Positions 47,916 through 56,226 of a stretch of DNA of 64,000 bases are shown here, piece after piece. Each line of letters starts with the position of its first letter. The first letter of the stretch is position 1. The stretch spans positions 22,199-86,198 of the forward strand of contig JANYBC010000021.1 in assembly GCA_025360965.1 (NCBI GenBank), in the 5' to 3' direction. A model generated the notes under the pieces. That model saw only the letters and a program-made list of their open reading frames with translations. It was not told the origin of the DNA and made no database searches. This DNA comes from Anaeromyxobacter sp. GTDB taxonomy: Bacteria; Myxococcota; Myxococcia; Myxococcales; Anaeromyxobacteraceae. The translations under genes and the position numbers were made by a program.

Positions 47916-48131
47916 ATGACCACCGAGAAGGCCATCCGCATCACCGCAGGCCTGTTCATCCTCCTCAGCCTCGGCCTCGGTGTCGAGGGCAGCCCGATCT
48001 TCCTCGCCAGGGCCTGGCTCTGGTTCACCGCCTTCGTCGGGGCCAACCTCTTCCAGAGCGCTCTGACCGGCTTCTGCCCCGCGGAGTTCATCTTCCGCAA
48101 GCTCGGCATGAGGCGGGCCGGCGAGGCCTGA
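47916..48131 (+). CDS. DUF2892 (YgaP-like) small membrane protein
   Basis: 71 residues with two TMs (ITAGLFILLSLGLGV and AWLWFTAFVGANLFQSAL) and the family ending TGFCPAEFIFRKLGMRR, which matches DUF2892/YgaP membrane modules that often accompany rhodanese domains. Here it stands alone. GGAG lies 7 bases before the ATG. Role unknown; links to sulfur handling or redox are only by family association. Confidence 0.85.
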   Translation: MTTEKAIRITAGLFILLSLGLGVEGSPIFLARAWLWFTAFVGANLFQSALTGFCPAEFIFRKLGMRRAGEA

Positions 48132-48179
48132 GCGGAGTTTGACCGCCGGCCCGGCGCCGGCCCGTGGCAGCATGCACCA

Positions 48180-48520
48180 GTGACGCTGCTCACCGCCGCC
48201 TCCATGCTGCTCGGCCTGCTCGCCGCCGGGGCGCTCGGGTTCGGCGCGCTCATGGCCCGCAGCATGTATCTGCCGACCCGCGGGCGGCGCATCGACCACT
48301 ACCCCGCGCCACGCCGGGCGCTCCTGGTGCTCGACCTCCAGGAGGGGTACGCCCCCACCGCGAACCGCCAGCCGGTCATGGCCCTCCACTCGACCGGCCT
48401 CTTCGGCGCCGTGAACCGGCTGGTCGCCTGGGCCTCGGTCAATGGCGTCGAGGTCGGCTACGTCACGCAAGTCTTCAGCGCCGGCTGGCTGGCGCGGCTC
48501 CACGGCATGCGGCCAGGTTT
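48180..48520 (+). pseudogene. Truncated isochorismatase-like cysteine hydrolase
   Basis: The first ~113 residues are recognisable: an N-terminal TM (LLGLLAAGALGFGALMA), YPAPRRALLVLDLQEGY with the catalytic-position Asp, and NRLVAWASVNGVEVGYVTQVF. Family similarity stops abruptly after LARLHGMRPG near base 48516. The Lys and Cys of the catalytic triad, and the C-terminal half, are missing. The frame then drifts without a stop into the following gene in the wrong frame. Start GTG 48180. The break coincides with a drop in GC (GGTTTACAAAGCG), which suggests a deletion or insertion junction. Confidence 0.65.
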
Positions 48521-48612
48521 ACAAAGCGTCACATTCGTACCGGGCCCGTTGCACACCCACGGTGAGAGGAGTAGGAGTCCACGCCCACCACCCAGAGTCG
48601 GAAGGAGCACCG

Positions 48613-49409
48613 ATGCGCGCGCTTCGCCTCGCGGTAGCCACGCTCGTCCTGTCGCACGCCCTCGCCGCGGCCGCCCAGGCGGGTGCGCTGCCGGCCGCCG
48701 CGGTGCCCGCCTCCCCCGACCAGAAGCAGGTTCGCGCCCCCAGCCCGGACAAGGTGGTGCTCACCACCGGCGTCAGCTTGAGTGGAACGGTCAAGGGTCA
48801 GGACGACCGCAAGGTCTACCTCATCACGCCGAGCGGACGGATCAGCGAGATCCCCCTGTCGGTGGTGGAGCGGGTCGAGCTGGGGGAGAGGCCACCTGCA
48901 CCCGCCGTCGCGCCGGTCGTGGCGGCACCTGTTGCGGCGGCTGAGGTGGCCGCCGCCGCGGCACCGGCCAGTGTGGTGGGGATGGCGCAGGACGCCACTG
49001 CCAACGACGCCAGCGAGGGACCGTCGGTCTCCGTCGGTCTCGGGGCCGGGCTCTCCGGGGACGGAGCCAGCTTCCTCTACCTCCCCATCCAGCTCAAGGG
49101 CGGCTTTCTCTTGGAGCCGGAGGTCGGCTTCGAGCGCGTCCACGCGAGCGGGCAGACCCTCTCGACCCGGCACATCGGCCTCGGGCTCTTCATGGTCGAT
49201 CGGATCGACCCGCTGGCGCGTGTGCACTATGGCATCCGGACCTACACCGAGCGCGACACCCTGGCCAAGCTGGACACCCTGGGCGCGGCGCTGGCCGTGG
49301 GTGGCGAGTGACGCCAACGGCGAACGTGGCGGTCGGCGTGGAGGGGCAGCTCCACTATCGATCGAGCGAGGGCTACGAAGGCGACACCACGGTGCCTTCC
49401 ACCTCATAG
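48613..49409 (+). pseudogene. Outer-membrane beta-barrel-like protein with one envelope module, frameshifted near the 3' end
   Basis: Signal peptide (MRALRLAVATLVLSHALAAAAQA), then a module KVVLTTGVSLSGTVKGQ...ISEIPLSVVERVELGE that resembles the duplicated module at 12585-13847, an Ala/Pro/Val linker, and a barrel-like region (SVSVGLGAGLSGDGASFLYL...). In frame the protein ends at 49311 (...AALAVGGE), but the next frame continues with TANVAVGVEGQLHYRSSEG, a natural barrel continuation, to a stop at 49407-49409. A frameshift or small deletion near 49305-49312 is therefore likely. GAAGGAG precedes the ATG. It may also be a short functional form. Confidence 0.6.
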
Positions 49410-49448
49410 ATGGAAGCTTCAGTCCGTGCTCTTCGTCCGAGTCTTCCT

Positions 49449-49469
49449 CGGGCCGTAGAGAACGGCCCG
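49449..49469. terminator. Hairpin between convergent genes
   Basis: Perfect 8-base stem (CGGGCCGT / ACGGCCCG) with a 5-base loop, placed between the convergent frameshifted barrel gene and the TetR gene. No T-run on either side. A bidirectional terminator is plausible. Confidence 0.5.
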
Positions 49470-49501
49470 CCAACGTCGCAGGCCTGGCGCGCCTGCAGCG
49501 A

Positions 49502-50158
49502 CTACGTCGTCGCCGCGGCGGCGCCGAGCGGGCGCTGGCCGGCGCGCGGCGCCAGGCCATGCAGCAGCAGCTCGTGCACGTGACGGCGCCAGGTCTCGAT
49601 CGGCAGCGGCGTCTCGACGAACGGGCGCGAGGCCTCCTGCGCCGAGGCGAGCAGCGCGGCCAGCCCACCGACCGTGACCACCGCCAGCACCGGATCGATG
49701 GCCGAGTCACGGCCCTCGGCGAGGGCGATGGCGGCCGCGGCCCGACGGACCGGCTCGAGCAGCGCCGGGTCGTCGCTGGCCAGCTGGGCCAGGTGAGGCG
49801 CGCCGTCGAGGTACTCGCGGATGAGCAGCTGGGCGCCCATCTGGTCGCGCATCATGGCGTCGAGGTAGGCCTCAACCACCGCGGCTGCTCCGCCCGGCCC
49901 GTGCTCCACCACCTCGGCGATGTCGGCGGCGGCCTCGATCCAGACGCTGCGGAGGATGTCGAGGTAGAGCGCCTTCTTCGACGACCAGTGGCGGTAGATG
50001 AGCGCCACGTTGCAGGCGGCCCCGCGGGCGATCCCCTGGACCCGGGCGCCGTGATAGCCGCGCTTGGAGAACTCGACCCGTGCCGCATTCCAGATCCGCT
50101 CCGCGATGCCGGTGCGGGGGGGACCGAGACGACGCATGTTGGCGACTGAACCGTCCAT
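49502..50158 (-). CDS. TetR-family transcriptional regulator
   Basis: 218 residues. N-terminal HTH: ERIWNAARVEFSKRGYHGARVQGIARGAACNVALIYRHWSSKKALYLDIL, the TetR pattern with Y-x-H/Y-F/W. The C-terminal ligand domain has no close type I can name. ATG 50158; ATG 50137 is an alternative. It lies divergent from dinB with ~100 bases between, containing the palindrome at 50181-50194, so it may regulate itself and dinB. Confidence 0.88.
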   Translation of the reverse strand: MDGSVANMRRLGPPRTGIAERIWNAARVEFSKRGYHGARVQGIARGAACNVALIYRHWSSKKALYLDILRSVWIEAAADIAEVVEHGPGGAAAVVEAYLDAMMRDQMGAQLLIREYLDGAPHLAQLASDDPALLEPVRRAAAAIALAEGRDSAIDPVLAVVTVGGLAALLASAQEASRPFVETPLPIETWRRHVHELLLHGLAPRAGQRPLGAAAATT

Positions 50159-50180
50159 ACGTAAATGCTTAATCCCAGAA

Positions 50181-50194
50181 TTGACGCGGGTCAA
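50181..50194. promoter_or_regulatory. Palindrome in the TetR-dinB intergenic region
   Basis: TTGACGCGGGTCAA: inverted TTGAC arms with a 4-base spacer. It overlaps a minus-strand promoter for the TetR gene (TTGACC, 16 bases, TTAAGC). Candidate autoregulatory operator. Confidence 0.4.
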
Positions 50195-50257
50195 GTCCCC
50201 TTCCCCCGGTGGGGTGGCACCCGGATGGGTATCTTGGTGGCGGGGTAGGGTGCCGCC

Positions 50258-51505
50258 ATGGCAGGTGAAAAGAGGACCATCCTCCACCTCGACCTCGACG
50301 CCTTCTACGCCTCGGTCGAGCAGCTCGACGACCCGGCCCTGCGCGGCCGGCCGGTCATCGTCGGGGGGCCCTCCAACCGGGGCGTGGTCTGCGCCGCCAG
50401 CTACGAGGCCCGCCGCTTTGGCGTCCGCTCGGCCATGCCGACCAGCCAGGCCCGGCGGCTCTGCCCCGAGGGCGTCTTCCTCAACCCGCGCTTCTCCCGC
50501 TACGGCGCACTCTCCGACCAGGTCTTCGGCGTCTACCGCCGCTACACGCCGCTCTGCGAGCCGCTCTCGCTCGACGAGGCCTTCCTCGACGTCACCGCCA
50601 GCCGGGCGCTCCACGGGGACGGGCCGTCGATCGCGGCCCGCATCAGGCGCGAGGTGCGCGAGGAGACCGGCCTGACGGTCTCTGCCGGCGTGGCCGAGGT
50701 GAAGCTGGCGGCCAAGATCGCCACCGACCTCGGCAAGCCGGACGGGCTCACGGTGGTGCCGCCCGGCGGCGTCGCCGCCTTCTTGGCGCCGCTGGCGGTG
50801 GGAAAGCTCTGGGGCGTCGGTGGCGTCACCGAGGCGGCGCTGCGCAGGATCGGCGTCAGCACCATCGGCGACCTGGCGCGGCTGCCCGAGTCGGCGGTGA
50901 GCGCGGCGCTGGGCGCCGACAGGGCCCGGGGGCTGCGGGCGCTGGCCCGCGGCGAGGATGAGCGCGAGGTGGTGCCGGACGAGGCGGCCAGGAGCGTCGG
51001 TGGCGAGGAGACCTTCGAGCAGGACCTCACGGGCGAGGTGGCGCTGGCCCGCGCCCTGCTCCTTCAGGCGGGGCGGGTGGGGCGCCGGCTCCGCGCGGCC
51101 CGGCTGCGTGGCCGGATCGTCACCCTCAAGGTCAAGTACGCCGACTTCACGCAGGTGACGCGCCGGGTGACGCTGGAAGCGCCGACCGACGACGACCGGC
51201 TCATCTACCGGACGGCGCGGGGGCTGCTGGCCCGCATCGAGGCGGGTCGGCCGGTCCGGCTGGCGGGCGTGACGGTCTCGGGCTTCGACGAGGAGGCCGA
51301 GGCGCCTCCGCAGCTCGACCTCTTCGGCGGACCGGCCGACGCTGGCCTGGCGGCACCGACCGGGGCGAGGCGGCGCCAGGCACTCCATGCCGCGCTCGAC
51401 AAGCTGGCCGACAAGTACGGCGAGCGGACCGTGGCCCCGGCCGACCTCTCCGACCGCGGCGAGGCCGAGCGCTGGCCGGTCCACCGGCGGCGTGACCGGG
51501 AGTAG
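50258..51505 (+). CDS. dinB: DNA polymerase IV (Y-family translesion polymerase)
   Basis: 415 residues. Catalytic acidic motifs HLDLDAFYASVE (residues ~10-21) and SLDEAFLDVTAS; RRFGVRSAMPTSQARRLCP; the helix-hairpin-helix LWGVGGVTEAALRRIGVSTIGDLA; and the little-finger domain ending near QLDLFGG, a beta-clamp-binding motif (QLDLF). A further ~50-residue C-terminal tail follows. ATG 50258 has TAGGGT ending 6 bases upstream and no Shine-Dalgarno. No LexA-like box seen. Confidence 0.95.
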   Translation: MAGEKRTILHLDLDAFYASVEQLDDPALRGRPVIVGGPSNRGVVCAASYEARRFGVRSAMPTSQARRLCPEGVFLNPRFSRYGALSDQVFGVYRRYTPLCEPLSLDEAFLDVTASRALHGDGPSIAARIRREVREETGLTVSAGVAEVKLAAKIATDLGKPDGLTVVPPGGVAAFLAPLAVGKLWGVGGVTEAALRRIGVSTIGDLARLPESAVSAALGADRARGLRALARGEDEREVVPDEAARSVGGEETFEQDLTGEVALARALLLQAGRVGRRLRAARLRGRIVTLKVKYADFTQVTRRVTLEAPTDDDRLIYRTARGLLARIEAGRPVRLAGVTVSGFDEEAEAPPQLDLFGGPADAGLAAPTGARRRQALHAALDKLADKYGERTVAPADLSDRGEAERWPVHRRRDRE

Positions 51506-51568
51506 AGCCACCTCGCAGCCATTCGGGTGCGACGATCCCTCCCGGTCCGCAGGTGGTAAATTGGGTCC

Positions 51569-53713
51569 TTGGGGGGAAGGGCGCTGTCCGGCACCAACGA
51601 CACCGAGCGCGACGCCGACGGCCTGCTGGTCACGTCGCCGGAGACGCTCGCCCTCCGCGCCAGCGAGGAGCGCTTCCGCCAGCTGGCCGAGAACGCCCGC
51701 GAGGTCCTCTGGCTGCTCGAGGTGCCGGGGGGCCGGATCTCCTACGTCAACCCGGCCTACGAAGCGATCTGGGGGCGATCCCGCCAGGCGCTCTACGAGG
51801 AACCCGAGGACTGGCACCGGTCGATCCACCCCGGCGACCGGGAGCGGGTCATCGCCGCCTACCAGGCCGCCCAGGCCACGGCCTACGACGAGGAGTACCG
51901 GATCATCCACGCCGACGGCTCGGTCCACTGGATCCGGGACCGATCCGTCCCGGTGCGCGACGCCGGCGGCACGGTCATCAGGGTGGCCGGAATCGCCGAG
52001 GAGATCACCGCCCGCAAGCACTCCGAGGAGGCGCTGCGAGCGATCAACCGTGCCCTGCTCACCCTGGGGAGGTGCAACGAGGCGCTGGTGCGGGCCCCGA
52101 GCGAGCAGGCGCTCTACGAGGAGGTCTGCCGCCTCATCGTGGAGGACGGCGGGTACCTCATGTGCTGGGTCGGCCTGGTGGAGCACGATGAGCGCCGGAC
52201 CATCCGTCCGGTGGCGCACGCCGGCCTGGGCGAGGGGTACGTCGAGGCCCTCGACCTGGTCTGGTCGGACACCGAGCGCGGCCGCGGCCCGACCGGCACG
52301 GCGGCGCGCACCGGGCGGCCGGTGGTCGGCCGGGACTTCCTCACTGATCCCCTCCTGGCCCCCTGGCGCGAACAGGCGCTGAAGCGGGGGTTCCGGTCCC
52401 TGGCCGCGCTGCCCATGGTCGTCGACGGAGCTTGCCTCGGCGTGCTCACCATGCACGCCGGTGAGCCGGGCGGCTTCGGCGAGGAGGAGATCCGCTTCCT
52501 CGAGCGCCTGGCAGGGAACCTCGCCTTCGGCGTGGCGGCCCACCGCGCCCGCGAAGGGCGGGACCGGCTCACCGTGCAGCTGGCCCACGCCGATCGGCTG
52601 GTCGCCATGGGCACGCTGGCCGCCGGGGTCGCGCACGAGATCAACAACCCGCTCACCTACGTGGTGGCCGCCCTCGACCACCTCGGGGAGGTGCTCGGTG
52701 CCGCGCCAGCCGGGCTGTCGCCCGCGGCCACCCGGGACGCGCTGGCCGTGCTGGCCGAGGCGCGCGAGGGGAGCGAGCGGGTGCGCCTCATCGTCCGGGA
52801 CCTGAGCACCCTCTCTCGCGTGGAGGAGACCCGCGTCGAGCGGGTGGAGCTGCTGCCGATCATCGACTTCGCGGTGAGCATGTCCCGCAACGAGCTGAAG
52901 CACCGCGCCCGGCTCGTGAAGGACTACGGCCCGGTCCCGTCGGTGCTGGCCAACGGGGCCAAGCTCGGCCAGGTCTTCCTCAACCTGCTCATCAACGCTG
53001 CCCAGGCCATCCCGCCCGGCCGGGTGGAGCTCAACGAGGTCCGCGTCACCACCGCCACCGACCCGCAGGGCCGCGCCCTGATCGAGGTCAGGGACTCCGG
53101 GACGGGCGTGGCGCCCGAGGTGGCCCGACGCCTCTTCGAGCCGTTCGTCACCACCAAGCGCGCGGGCGAGGGGACCGGGCTCGGGCTCTCGATCTGCAGG
53201 GCGGTGATCGCCTCGCTGGGAGGCGAGATCTCGTTCGAGGATGCCCCGGAGCGAGGCTCGATCTTCCGGGTCACGCTGCCGGCCGCCGGCCGGCCCGAGC
53301 CGGAGCGGCCGGCCCGGCACGCCGTCGTGGCCACCGGCGCGAGCGGGCGTCGCGGCCTGGTGGCGGTGGTCGACGACGAGCCGGGCGTGCGCCGGGCCAT
53401 CACCAGGATCCTCGGCGCCGAGCACGACGTCGAGGAGTTCGACAACGCCAGGGAGCTGGCCGAACGGATCGCCGACGGCGCGCGCTACGACACCATCCTC
53501 TGCGACCTGATGATGCCCGACATGACCGGCATGGAGCTGCACGGTGTCCTGGCGCGCGCCATGCCGGAGCAGGGCGACGCCATGATCTTCATGACCGGCG
53601 GCATCTTCACCGAGGGGGCCCAGGCCTTCCTCGACGCCGTCCCCAACCCGCGCCTGGAGAAGCCGTTCGAGGCCGGGCCGCTGCGGACGCTGATCCGAAA
53701 CCGGATCGGCTAG
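51569..53713 (+). CDS. Hybrid sensor kinase: PAS-GAF-HisKA-HATPase-receiver
   Basis: 714 residues, soluble. PAS at ~30-150 (EERFRQLAENAREVLWLLEV, WHRSIHPGDRERVIAAYQ), GAF at ~165-325 (HAGLGEGYVEALDLVWSDTERG, RSLAALPMVVDG), H-box GVAHEINNPLTYVVAALDHL, N box NLLINAAQAI, GTGLGLSICRAV, and a C-terminal receiver with Asp in ILCDLMMPDMTG. No ATG/GTG is available at the head; a TTG at 51569 is supported by TAAATT ending 6 bases before it, and the frame has a stop at 51557. The GAF with bacteriophytochrome-like features might bind a small ligand. Its stop overlaps the convergent SDR gene stop (CTAG). Confidence 0.9.
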   Translation: MGGRALSGTNDTERDADGLLVTSPETLALRASEERFRQLAENAREVLWLLEVPGGRISYVNPAYEAIWGRSRQALYEEPEDWHRSIHPGDRERVIAAYQAAQATAYDEEYRIIHADGSVHWIRDRSVPVRDAGGTVIRVAGIAEEITARKHSEEALRAINRALLTLGRCNEALVRAPSEQALYEEVCRLIVEDGGYLMCWVGLVEHDERRTIRPVAHAGLGEGYVEALDLVWSDTERGRGPTGTAARTGRPVVGRDFLTDPLLAPWREQALKRGFRSLAALPMVVDGACLGVLTMHAGEPGGFGEEEIRFLERLAGNLAFGVAAHRAREGRDRLTVQLAHADRLVAMGTLAAGVAHEINNPLTYVVAALDHLGEVLGAAPAGLSPAATRDALAVLAEAREGSERVRLIVRDLSTLSRVEETRVERVELLPIIDFAVSMSRNELKHRARLVKDYGPVPSVLANGAKLGQVFLNLLINAAQAIPPGRVELNEVRVTTATDPQGRALIEVRDSGTGVAPEVARRLFEPFVTTKRAGEGTGLGLSICRAVIASLGGEISFEDAPERGSIFRVTLPAAGRPEPERPARHAVVATGASGRRGLVAVVDDEPGVRRAITRILGAEHDVEEFDNARELAERIADGARYDTILCDLMMPDMTGMELHGVLARAMPEQGDAMIFMTGGIFTEGAQAFLDAVPNPRLEKPFEAGPLRTLIRNRIG

Positions 53714-54636
53714 GCCGGCGGCAGCCCGGCCACGATCTCCTCGGTGACCTCCCAGAGCCTCCGCGCCAGGGCGGCGTCGTCGGCGTCGGCGCGGGGCCGG
53801 GCCAGGTTGCAGTCGGCGAAGTAGGCGCCGGTGGTGGCCGCCACGGCCGGGTGCACCGCCACGTAGACCTCGGTGGCCGCCCCCTGCGCCACGGTCTTGA
53901 GCACCAGCGGCCCGGCCAGCCCCATGGCGAAGTTGGCGATGCCGGGCATGTGCCGCCAGAGGTTGCTCATGATGACGCCGGGGTGGACGGCGTTGGCGGT
54001 CTTGCGCGTCCCTGAGAAGCGGCGCGCCAGCTCCTTGGCGAAGAGCAGGTTGGCCAGCTTCGACTGGCCGTAGTGACCCCAGGGCGTGTAGCCGGTGGCG
54101 GCGGCGAGGTCGTCGAAGAGGATGCCGGCCCGGGGGGCCATCTTGTGGGCGTCGCTGCTCAGCATCACCACCCGCCCGTCCTCGGCGAGCCGGTCGAGCA
54201 GGCCGGTGACCAGCATGAAGTGGCCGACGTGGTTGGTGAAGAGCTGCAGCTCGACGCCGAAGGCCAGCTCGCGCTTCGGCAGCGCCATGACCCCGGCGTT
54301 GCAGATGAGCGCGTCGAAGCGGTGGCCGCCGCGCTTCACCGCCTCGACGCAGGCGCGCACGCTCTGTGGGTCGGAGAGCTCGCAGGCGAAGGGCACCGCC
54401 TGCCCGCCCACCGAGAGGCAGGCCGCCCTGGCCTTCTCCAGCGTCCGCGCCGTGCCGAGCACCCTGGCGCCGCGCAGCACCAGCACCCGCATCGCCTCGA
54501 GGCCGAGTCCGGAGTTGCAGCCGGTGACGAGGACGGTTGTGCCGGCCAGCGCGAGCCCCGCGGTGACCTCCTCGGCGGTGGAGCCGTAGCCGAAGCCGCT
54601 CGGACCGTTCCCCTTGAAGTACTGGATGAGCGACAC
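53710..54636 (-). CDS. Short-chain dehydrogenase/reductase (retinol-dehydrogenase/protochlorophyllide-reductase-like)
   Basis: 308 residues. Rossmann motif VLVTGCNSGLGLEAMRVL (TGxxxGxG), NAGVMALP (NAG), catalytic Ser in VVMLSSDAHK and YGQSKLAN (YxxxK). The extended form with VHPGVIMSNLWRHMP resembles the WW-oxidoreductase/RDH group of SDRs. Uses NADP(H) by type; substrate unknown. GTG 54636 with AAGGAG 7 bases upstream. Divergent from the OYE gene at 54750, so the two reductases may share a control region. Confidence 0.88.
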   Translation of the reverse strand: MSLIQYFKGNGPSGFGYGSTAEEVTAGLALAGTTVLVTGCNSGLGLEAMRVLVLRGARVLGTARTLEKARAACLSVGGQAVPFACELSDPQSVRACVEAVKRGGHRFDALICNAGVMALPKRELAFGVELQLFTNHVGHFMLVTGLLDRLAEDGRVVMLSSDAHKMAPRAGILFDDLAAATGYTPWGHYGQSKLANLLFAKELARRFSGTRKTANAVHPGVIMSNLWRHMPGIANFAMGLAGPLVLKTVAQGAATEVYVAVHPAVAATTGAYFADCNLARPRADADDAALARRLWEVTEEIVAGLPPA

Positions 54637-54749
54637 GGTGCGGCTCCTTGTTGGGGCTGTGAACGACTATCACGGTACACGACGCGCGCCCGGCCTTAAG
54701 TCTAACGCTGGGCGTCATCCTCGCCCGAAAACCTCTCAGGAGCACCACC

Positions 54750-55835
54750 GTGACCAGAGCCTCGCTCTTTGCCCCCGCCTCGCTCGGAAAGCTCGCGCTG
54801 AAGAACCACCTCGTCATGGCCCCCATGACCAGGAGCCGCGCCGTCGAGGCCAACACCCCCAACGCGCTGATGGCCGAGCACTACCGGCAGCGCGCCACGG
54901 CCGGCCTGATCATCACCGAGGGGACCTCGCCGTCCCCCAACGGCACCGGCTACCCCCGCATCCCCGGCCTCTGGTCGGCCGGCCAGGTGGCCGGCTGGAA
55001 GCTGGTGACCGACGCGGTGCACGCCGGCGGCGGGCGCATCGTCGTGCAGCTCATGCACACCGGGCGGGTCGGACACCCGCTCAACCTGCCGGCCGGTGGT
55101 GAGCTGCTGGCCCCCAGCGCGCTGGCGGCGCCGGGCGAGATGTACACCGACGCCGGTGGCATGAAGCCCCACCCGGTGCCGCGCGCCATGACCGACGCGG
55201 AGGTGAAGGCCGCCATCGAGGAGTACGTGGTGGCCTCGAAGAACGCCATCGCCGCCGGCTTCGACGGCGTCGAGCTGCACGGCGCCAACGGCTACCTCAT
55301 GGAGCAGTTCATCAGCCCCGACACCAACCGGCGCACCGACGCCTGGGGCGGCTCGATCGAGAAGCGGCTCGGCTTCGTGCTCGAGGTGGCGAGGCGGGTG
55401 GCCGCGGCCATCGGAGGTGAGCGGGTCGGAATCAGGCTCTCGCCCTACGGCGTCAACGCCGGCATGGTCGCCTACCCGGAGCTCGACGAGACCTACCTGA
55501 AGCTGGTGCCGGCGCTGGTCGCCACCGGGATCCAGTACGTCCACCTGGTCGACCACTCGGCCATGGGGGCGCCGCCGGTCCCGGCCGCGCTCAAGCTGGC
55601 GCTGCGCAAAGCCTGGCCGCGCACCTTCATCCTGTCCGGCGGCTTCGACCGCGCCAGCGCCGAGGCGGCGCTCTCCGAGGGGCGGGCCGACCTGGTGGCT
55701 TTCGGGCGGCCGTTCCTCTCCAACCCCGACCTGGTGACGCGACTGCAGCGCGCCCTGCCGCTCAACCCGCCCGACCCCGCCACCTTCTACACGCCGGGGC
55801 CCAAGGGCTACACCGACTACCCGGTGGCCGGGTAG
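54750..55835 (+). CDS. nemA: Old-yellow-enzyme-family alkene reductase (N-ethylmaleimide reductase-like)
   Basis: 361 residues, FMN-dependent TIM barrel. N-terminal LFAPASLGKLALKNHLVMAPMTRSRA, VVQLMHTGRVGHPLNLPAGG, the HGANGYLMEQFISPDTNRRTD signature with active-site region, and C-terminal DLVAFGRPFLSNPDLVTRLQ. Reduces activated C=C bonds and nitro compounds using NADPH. GTG start with AGGAG upstream. Physiological role probably detoxification; divergent from an SDR gene. Confidence 0.93.
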   Translation: MTRASLFAPASLGKLALKNHLVMAPMTRSRAVEANTPNALMAEHYRQRATAGLIITEGTSPSPNGTGYPRIPGLWSAGQVAGWKLVTDAVHAGGGRIVVQLMHTGRVGHPLNLPAGGELLAPSALAAPGEMYTDAGGMKPHPVPRAMTDAEVKAAIEEYVVASKNAIAAGFDGVELHGANGYLMEQFISPDTNRRTDAWGGSIEKRLGFVLEVARRVAAAIGGERVGIRLSPYGVNAGMVAYPELDETYLKLVPALVATGIQYVHLVDHSAMGAPPVPAALKLALRKAWPRTFILSGGFDRASAEAALSEGRADLVAFGRPFLSNPDLVTRLQRALPLNPPDPATFYTPGPKGYTDYPVAG

Positions 55836-55842
55836 CTTGCTC

Positions 55843-56226
55843 TCAGTGGCGGAGCGGCGGATCCCCGGCGGCGGCCTTCACCCGCGACAGGATGCCGTCC
55901 ATCTTCACGTCGGCCTTGGGGATGTAGCCCTGCACGCCGAGAAGCTCCGCCTCCCACTCGTACCCGTAGGCCGAGAGGATCAGCACCGGGATGGCGGCCC
56001 AGCGCGGCTCGGCCCGCATCCGCTCGATCACGCCCCAGCCGTCGATGCCCGGCATCTTCAGGTCGAGCAGCACCATCCCCGGCACCTCGCCGTCCAGCCG
56101 GACCAAGGCCTCCTCGCCGCTGGCGGCCTGCTCCACCGGGTAGCCGGCCTGCGCCAGCACCTCGCAGAGCGCGGCGCGGAAGTCGTCGTCGTCGTCGACC
56201 ACCAGGATGTACTGGCCGGGGGTCAC
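55843..56226 (-). CDS. Stand-alone response-regulator receiver protein
   Basis: 127 residues, only a receiver domain: acidic cluster YILVVDDDDDFRAAL, phosphoacceptor Asp in MVLLDLKMPGIDGWGV, Ser/Thr in VLILSAYG, and Lys in GYIPKADV. GTG start overlaps the stop of the DHH phosphoesterase (GTGA), so they are translationally coupled. It may be phosphorylated by the hybrid kinase nearby or act as an adaptor on the phosphoesterase; both are inference. Confidence 0.9.
   Translation of the reverse strand: MTPGQYILVVDDDDDFRAALCEVLAQAGYPVEQAASGEEALVRLDGEVPGMVLLDLKMPGIDGWGVIERMRAEPRWAAIPVLILSAYGYEWEAELLGVQGYIPKADVKMDGILSRVKAAAGDPPLRH

Noticed and set aside
49502-54862. A minus-strand open frame of 1786 codons
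   Set aside because: It is the antisense shadow of dinB and the hybrid kinase. Only its last 218 codons (TetR gene) have protein-family features; long antisense frames are expected at this GC content.
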